From contig CAYNWK010000210.1 in assembly GCA_964400875.1 (NCBI GenBank), positions 1 through 6,826 on the forward strand: a DNA stretch of 6,826 nucleotides, written 5' to 3'. The position numbers and the translations under genes were made by a program. Source of the DNA: CAYNWK01 sp964400875 (GTDB taxonomy: Bacteria; Chloroflexota; Anaerolineae; Anaerolineales; UBA4823). The notes under the pieces were generated by a model, which made no database searches, had not been told where the DNA came from, and saw only the letters and a program-made list of their open reading frames with translations. The stretch's first letter is position 1; every line of letters begins with the position of its first letter. Of the stretch, positions 5,420 to 6,826 are shown one piece after another.

Positions 5420-6556
5420 ATGCCTGATAGGGGTAGCGCGCTTATTCGATGGTTGAATCGGTTGGAGAATTCCCTGGATGCCCTGAAATACCGCTGGGCT
5501 GAGCGATTAGGCTGGAACGATCCGATCATGATCCTGTCATACGGGGGCTTTGGGACACGAGAGCGAGTCTTCGTCAAAGGGCGCGTACTGGAGGACGAGG
5601 GCATCTCCAAGCCGGGCGAGGCAGAAAGCCTGTGGACCAACCTGGTAGATTCTTTCAAGCGTTTCGAAAGCGACGAGATTCCCTACGCGCGACTGCTTGT
5701 GCATTTTCAAGAGGCGCAGCATGAAGTCCAGGCCGATGAGGAGGGTTTTTTCGAAGCCTGGATCGAGCTGGCGGAAGCTTTAGATCCTGGAAAAAGTTTC
5801 TACCCAGTCGAGTTTGAGCTGATCGCTCCGCTGCATCCCGGCGAAGCGACGCCGCGTGCCGAGGGGCAAGTTTTCATCCCACCGCCGCAAGCGCGCTTCG
5901 GAATCCTCAGCGACCTGGACGATACGGTCCTCGTCACCGAAGCGAAGAAACCGCTGCGCATGGCCCGGGCAGTGTTTACCCAGAGCGCGCACGACCGCCT
6001 GGCTTTCGAAGGGGTGTCAAGCTTCTACCGTGCGCTGGTGGGGAGCCCCGATGGCATGATCAACCCGCTGTTTTATATCTCCAGCGGTCCGTGGAACCTC
6101 TACGACCTGATCCACGAGTTTTTCCGCCTGAACGAGATCCCGCCGGGGGCGATGCTTTTTTTGCGTGATTGGGGGCTGCGCGAGGATGAGCTCCTGCCCA
6201 CCGATCATCACAAGCACAAACTGCAGGCCATCGAGACCGTCCTGGAGTTGTACCCGGAGCTGCCTTTCCTGCTGATCGGCGATAGCGGACAGTCGGACCC
6301 GGAGGTATACGCGGCGGCGGTCGAGGCTTATCCGGGGCGGATACCGGCGATTTATATCCGGGAGGTCACCCGCCAGGCGCGGCGCATCGCGGCGATCGAA
6401 GCTGCAGCCAGGGAGGTCGCCCTCGCCGGGAGCGAACTTATCCTGACAAAATCGACCTCGGAGATGGCCGCACACGCCGCGGCGCACGAGTGGATCACAC
6501 CCCAGGCTGCTGAGCGAGTGCGCGCTGCGGAGGGCAGGCCCTCTCAGGCGGAATAA
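5420..6556 (+). CDS. APP1-family phosphatidate phosphatase-like HAD protein (DUF2183)
   Basis: This 378-residue protein matches bacterial relatives of yeast App1, which are HAD-type phosphatases that can remove phosphate from phosphatidate and related lipids. The N-terminal region has YGGFGTRERVFVKGRVLEDEG (41-61), typical of this group. The HAD motifs are clear: DLDDT (165-169) with nucleophile Asp165 and Asp167; FYISSGPWNLYDLI (218-231), carrying the second-motif Ser; FLRDWG (247-252); KHKLQAIETVLELYPELP (265-282), with the motif-III Lys; and GDSGQSDPEVY (287-297), holding the acidic motif IV. No signal peptide or membrane helix is seen. ATG 5420 is used because TAA at 5408-5410 blocks any upstream in-frame start; AAGGGG at 5400-5405 is a ribosome site with a somewhat long 14-nt gap. 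A membrane lipid role fits the family, but no lipid genes adjoin it and the substrate is not shown. Confidence 0.9.
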   Translation: MPDRGSALIRWLNRLENSLDALKYRWAERLGWNDPIMILSYGGFGTRERVFVKGRVLEDEGISKPGEAESLWTNLVDSFKRFESDEIPYARLLVHFQEAQHEVQADEEGFFEAWIELAEALDPGKSFYPVEFELIAPLHPGEATPRAEGQVFIPPPQARFGILSDLDDTVLVTEAKKPLRMARAVFTQSAHDRLAFEGVSSFYRALVGSPDGMINPLFYISSGPWNLYDLIHEFFRLNEIPPGAMLFLRDWGLREDELLPTDHHKHKLQAIETVLELYPELPFLLIGDSGQSDPEVYAAAVEAYPGRIPAIYIREVTRQARRIAAIEAAAREVALAGSELILTKSTSEMAAHAAAHEWITPQAAERVRAAEGRPSQAE

Positions 6557-6611
6557 CCGCCCGGCGAACCCTGGCGGATGCGCTCAAGAAGTCTTTCGAG
6601 AGAATTGCAAA

Positions 6612-6826
6612 TCAACCGGTCTGCTCCAGCTGTACTGTTTCACCCGTCATCTCGCCTTCGGGGAGACCTTCGTTGGCCCCCATGAGCCGCCCGGAACGCA
6701 GCAGGTAGGCGTAGAACAAGGATGCCGGGCTGAGTAGCAGCCCGGATAGCGTGATGGCAGCGCGCAAGGAGAAGAGGTTGCCGACCAGGCCGACCAGCGG
6801 CCCGATAGTGACCTGCCCCAGCGCGT
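6612..6826 (-). CDS. MFS-type transporter, C-terminal fragment (cut by window edge)
   Basis: On the minus strand the frame is open from the window edge to TGA at 6614-6612, covering 70 full codons. It reads ALGQVTIGPLVGLVGNLF, a short polar break (SLRAA), a hydrophobic helix ITLSGLLLSPASLFYAYLL, then a charged tail rich in Glu and Gly ending QLEQTG. The G-P-L-x-G-x-x-G-N-L-F pattern followed by a helix and cytoplasmic tail is typical of the last transmembrane segments of major facilitator family exporters. The substrate is unknown. It converges on the phosphatase gene with a 55-nt gap that holds only a weak CCGCC/GGCGG repeat (6557-6577), not a terminator. Confidence 0.6.
   Translation of the reverse strand, partial: ALGQVTIGPLVGLVGNLFSLRAAITLSGLLLSPASLFYAYLLRSGRLMGANEGLPEGEMTGETVQLEQTG

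Noticed and set aside
6557..6577. CCGCC-N11-GGCGG after the phosphatase stop as a terminator
   Set aside because: It has only five base pairs, a large loop and no T-tract on either strand.
5152..6665. Shared CTTCGGGGAGACC in the kinase gene and in the transporter tail
   Set aside because: This is a 13-base match in two unrelated coding contexts on different strands, with no extended similarity.

Overview
The window is GC-rich bacterial DNA with mostly intact genes. It most likely comes from a Chloroflexota bacterium (Anaerolineae/Caldilinea-like). This is inferred from three things: a secreted CSLREA-type beta-helix protein ending in a short 'VYLPVLVK' tail of the kind common on exported Chloroflexota proteins, a BtrH_N/DUF4872-type protein, and an APP1-family phosphatase together with a PfkB-type kinase. 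No rRNA or other taxonomic marker is present, so this is a judgement and not a measurement.

Layout. (1) 1-642, plus strand: the 3' part of a gpV/gp5-like spike (baseplate assembly protein V) of a contractile injection system or phage-tail-like particle. (2) 655-1041, minus strand: a 128-aa protein resembling small phage proteins of unknown role. It converges on the spike gene and has its own promoter. (3) 1042-1322: a divergent control region with one promoter per direction and a perfect 10-bp inverted repeat in the leader of the next gene. (4) 1323-2528, plus: a 401-aa BtrH N-terminal/DUF4872-like protein, followed by a strong intrinsic terminator. (5) 2830-4257, plus: a secreted right-handed beta-helix protein with signal peptide, CSLREA-like motif and choice-of-anchor-Q-like end, closed by a 13-15 bp terminator hairpin. 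(6) 4371-5291, plus: a PfkB/ribokinase-family sugar or nucleoside kinase. (7) 5420-6556, plus: an APP1-type (DUF2183) HAD phosphatase with candidate promoters just upstream. (8) 6612-6826, minus: the C-terminal end of an MFS-type transporter, cut by the window edge.

The genes do not form one operon. Terminators at about 2609-2649 and 4291-4329, and promoters before the 128-aa gene, the BtrH-like gene and the phosphatase gene, split them into mostly single-gene units. The window therefore looks like the edge of an injection-particle locus followed by ordinary single-gene units. I see no CRISPR array, tRNA, rRNA, insertion sequence or clear attachment site. The best candidates for a second look are the BtrH-like protein, which appears to lack the usual Cys and His active-site positions; the phage-like gene next to the spike; the palindromic leader of the BtrH-like gene; and the C-terminal tail of the beta-helix protein. 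I do not see convincing evidence of a wholly new multi-gene system.
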